A stretch of 64,000 nt of DNA, taken from Methylorubrum thiocyanatum. GTDB taxonomy: Bacteria > Pseudomonadota > Alphaproteobacteria > Rhizobiales > Beijerinckiaceae. The stretch covers positions 101,272 through 165,271 of the forward strand of contig JACJIB010000011.1 of NCBI GenBank assembly GCA_014138645.1, read 5' to 3'. Shown piece after piece: positions 62,180-64,000 of this stretch. The notes beneath the pieces are model-generated. The model was not told the DNA's origin. It ran no database searches and was given only the letters and a program-made list of their open reading frames with translations. Within the stretch, counting starts at the first letter, position 1, and every line of letters starts with the position of its first letter. A program made the translations under genes and the position numbers.

Positions 62180-62947
62180 TTGCCCGTCATCCTCATCACC
62201 GGCGCCTCCAGCGGCATCGGCGCGGCCCTCGCGCGCTTCTACGCGGCGACGGGCGCGAGCCTCGTGCTCACGGGCCGCGACCGGGAGCGGCTGGAGGCGG
62301 TGGCGCAGGGCTGCCGAGGGCAGGGGGCCGAGGTCCGCACCCGGCTGATCGACGTGCGCGAGCGGGAGGCGGTCGGCGCCTGGATCCGCGAGACCGACGC
62401 GGCGACGCCCCTCGACCTCGTCATCGTCAACGCCGCGGTGAATGGCGGGCACCCCTCCGGCGGGCTGGAGACCGAGGCGACGGCGTTCGAGACGGCCGAC
62501 ATCAACTTCACCGGGGCGCTCAACGTGATGTTGCCCTGCGTGAGCCTGATGAGCACACGCGGCCGGGGGCAGATCGCGCTGATCTCCTCGCTCGCGGCCT
62601 ACGCACCCCTGCCCGATGCACCGGCCTATAGCGGCGCCAAGGCCGCGCTCCTCGCTCACGGCCTCGCCTTGCGCCAGAAGCTCAAGCCCCTGGGTGTGCG
62701 CCTCAGCGTGGTGACGCCGGGCTACGTCAAGACACCGATGGGCGGGGTCATCAAGGGCTGGCGTCCGCTCGAAATGAGCGCCGACGAGGCCGCCACCCGC
62801 ATCGCCCGCGGGCTGGAGCAGGACCGGGACGTGATCGCCTTTCCGGCGATTCTCGCCGCGCTCGCCCGCGGCGCCTTGCTGGTGCCGGAATGGGTACGCA
62901 GCGCCGGCCTGCACGGCTTCCGCTTCCGCAACCGGCGGCGGCGCTGA
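62180..62947 (+). CDS. SDR family oxidoreductase
   Basis: A 255-residue classical short-chain dehydrogenase from a TTG at 62180. Cofactor motif TGASSGIGAALARFY, then NAAVNGG (NNAG variant), catalytic Ser in LISSLAAY and Tyr/Lys in PAYSGAKAAL. The C-terminus is hydrophobic then basic (ALARGALLVPEWVRSAGLHG, ending NRRRR), suggesting membrane association. Its stop overlaps the formyltransferase start (TGATG). In a capsule locus it may act on a sugar or lipid intermediate; substrate not determined. Confidence 0.88.
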   Translation: MPVILITGASSGIGAALARFYAATGASLVLTGRDRERLEAVAQGCRGQGAEVRTRLIDVREREAVGAWIRETDAATPLDLVIVNAAVNGGHPSGGLETEATAFETADINFTGALNVMLPCVSLMSTRGRGQIALISSLAAYAPLPDAPAYSGAKAALLAHGLALRQKLKPLGVRLSVVTPGYVKTPMGGVIKGWRPLEMSADEAATRIARGLEQDRDVIAFPAILAALARGALLVPEWVRSAGLHGFRFRNRRRR

Positions 62948-63807
62948 TGGTGTGGTCGCCCCGGATCGCCCTGTTCGCGCTGGAAGCGCTGCCGAACGCC
63001 CGCGCCGTGCGCCGCTTCCTGGCGGATCATGCGGACAAGATCGCCTTCGTCGGGCTCTCCAACGCCGAGCGGCCGGCGAGCGGCGGGATGATCGGTCAGG
63101 TCCGGCGCCATCTCGTCCGGTCCGGCCCCGGCTTCCTGCCCTATCTCGGCGTCAATTTCGGGCTGCCCGACCTGCTGCGCCCGCTCGCGCCGCTGACCCA
63201 GCGCCTTGCCGGCAGCGCCGGGATGCCCGAGGCGACGCCGCTCGCCGCGCTGTGCCGCCGCCTCGGCATTCCGACCCTGCGCGTCGATGACGTCAACGAT
63301 GCGGAGGTGGCCCACGCCTTCGCGACGCACGCGCCCGACCTGATCGTCGCCTTTCACTTCGACCAGATTTTTTCCGAAGCGACGCTCGGGCGGGCGCGGC
63401 TCGGCGGAATCAACCTCCATCCGAGCCTGCTGCCGCTCCATCGCGGCCCGGTGCCGACGCTTCACGCCCTGGCGGATGGGCAGGGGGAGTTCGGTGTGAC
63501 GGTCCACCGCCTCGCGCCCGCGATCGATGCCGGCGCGATCCTGGCGCAGGAGGCGGTCGCGCTGCCCGCCGATACGACGGCCACCCGCGCGGCCGTGCGC
63601 CTGCACGAGCACGGCCGGACCCTGCTCGATCGCGTGCTCGGCGATATCGCCGCCGAAGGCGCGATTCCGCCGGGCCGAACCGCTCCGGTGCTGCCCTATC
63701 GCGGTTTTCCCGACCGGGCGCTGCTGGCGCGGATGCGCCGGGATGGTCGGCTCCTCACCGACGCGCAGGATCTGCGGGACGCGCTGACGCTGTCCCGCAG
63801 GGCCTAG
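62947..63807 (+). CDS. Formyltransferase-fold protein of the capsule locus
   Basis: A 286-residue protein with the 10-formyl-tetrahydrofolate transferase core. The catalytic triad is present: Asn156 and His158 in GGINLHPSLLPLHRGPVPT and Asp194 in HRLAPAIDAGAILAQE. Unlike methionyl-tRNA formyltransferase it lacks the C-terminal tRNA-binding domain, and the N-terminal half (residues 1-110) is atypical. Sugar N-formyltransferases of this layout formylate 4-amino sugars in surface polysaccharides, which suits the position after kpsS. The start at 62947 overlaps the SDR stop. The last codons lie inside a terminator stem. Confidence 0.85.
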   Translation: MVWSPRIALFALEALPNARAVRRFLADHADKIAFVGLSNAERPASGGMIGQVRRHLVRSGPGFLPYLGVNFGLPDLLRPLAPLTQRLAGSAGMPEATPLAALCRRLGIPTLRVDDVNDAEVAHAFATHAPDLIVAFHFDQIFSEATLGRARLGGINLHPSLLPLHRGPVPTLHALADGQGEFGVTVHRLAPAIDAGAILAQEAVALPADTTATRAAVRLHEHGRTLLDRVLGDIAAEGAIPPGRTAPVLPYRGFPDRALLARMRRDGRLLTDAQDLRDALTLSRRA

Positions 63808-63858
63808 CGCATCGTGCTGGATATCGGATCCAGCACGATGCGCTAGGCTTTTGTTTTT
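63802..63858 (+). terminator. Strong terminator overlapping the formyltransferase stop codon
   Basis: Perfect 21-bp arms (63802-63822 and 63828-63848, core GCGCATCGTGCTGGAT and its complement) with a 5-base loop, followed by TTTTGTTTTT. The TAG stop (63805-63807) is inside the left arm. The same kind of palindrome recurs in Methylobacterium genomes, so it is likely a repeat that has landed as a terminator. Confidence 0.8.
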
Positions 63859-63904
63859 GCATCATCTTTTTCCGAAAGCCGCAAACCACCTTTCGGGATG
63901 ATGC
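63859..63904. repeat. Second palindromic intergenic repeat
   Basis: GCATCATC (63859-63866) pairs with GATGATGC (63897-63904), and CCGAAAG (63872-63878) with CTTTCGG (63890-63896). It directly follows the terminator palindrome, giving a composite element of about 100 bases right beside the insertion sequence. Confidence 0.65.
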
Positions 63905-63908
63905 TCTA

Positions 63909-64000
63909 GGGTCGAGACTCAATCAGCACCAGAAGGCAATGACGGCGGCAAGGGCGAGTGCTGAGGCGAAGTTTCGGGCGAGTTTGTCGTAGCGTGTGGC
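63909..64000 (-). mobile_element. IS5-family-like insertion sequence, partial (continues beyond window)
   Basis: The last 78 bases encode the C-terminal end of a DDE transposase on the minus strand. The end of the element is probably around 63909-63920 (GGTCGAGACTC), where an inverted repeat would begin, adjoining CTAG as a possible target duplication. The other end lies outside the window, so boundaries are approximate. Confidence 0.65.
63923..64000 (-). CDS. Transposase C-terminus (IS5-like), partial
   Basis: Read from the window edge on the minus strand: ATRYDKLARNFASALALAAV followed by IAFWC and a TGA at 63923-63925. The TRYDKLARNF block is typical of the tail of IS5-group DDE transposases in alphaproteobacteria. 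Only 25 residues are inside the window; the rest, including the catalytic residues, is beyond it. Confidence 0.75.
   Translation of the reverse strand, partial: ATRYDKLARNFASALALAAVIAFWC

Overview
The window is very GC-rich, densely coding alphaproteobacterial chromosome. The gene content (orphan bacteriochlorophyll-type chelatase subunit BchI, BA14K protein, long-form HPF beside rpoN and ptsN, class II photolyase, KpsC/KpsS capsule genes, and an EcfG-type general-stress promoter) fits Rhizobiales, most likely the Methylobacterium/Methylorubrum group. That assignment is inference from gene families and style, not a database match.

Layout. 1-5 kb: end of a Tad pilus gene (tadC), a double-hotdog MaoC protein overlapping an MHS-type transporter, ohr with a palindromic operator, a CoA-binding protein and a thioesterase. 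5-11 kb: an MFS exporter, a membrane diguanylate cyclase, and a stress/envelope cluster (BA14K, a glycine-zipper membrane protein, CsbD) with a clear EcfG-type promoter. 11-18 kb: RNase D, lptC-lptA-lptB, rpoN, hpf and ptsN, the classic LPS-export plus sigma-54/PTS-Ntr neighbourhood, then bchI. 19-25 kb: gpmA, dapB, marC, a methyltransferase, gloB, xerD and a second GGDEF protein. 26-31 kb: a family 3 glycosidase, a lone YejE-type permease, a DUF4112 protein and an aminotransferase. 31-41 kb: a candidate small RNA, then a complete tripartite RND pump (adaptor, two RND permeases, NodT-type outer-membrane lipoprotein). 41-52 kb: zwf, leuB, a secreted protein of unknown function, a benzoylformate-decarboxylase-like enzyme, a DCC protein, ispA, mtgA and a class II photolyase. 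52-55 kb: a second and stronger small-RNA candidate, then two orphan periplasmic binding proteins flanking a tyrosine-phosphatase-like protein. 55-64 kb: a capsule locus with two divergent arms, kpsC/sulfatase-like transferase/kpsD on the minus strand and kpsS/SDR/formyltransferase on the plus strand. It ends in palindromic repeats and the edge of an IS5-like element.

How parts work together. The lptCAB operon, the capsule genes and mtgA build the envelope. rpoN-hpf-ptsN links nitrogen/PTS signalling to ribosome hibernation. zwf, gpmA, leuB, dapB and ispA are housekeeping metabolism. The most interesting non-coding signals are the structured, terminator-ended segments at 52357-52448 and 31471-31588, the EcfG promoter at 10350-10374 and the four 18-bp tandem repeats beside it. 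No CRISPR array, rRNA or tRNA gene was seen.
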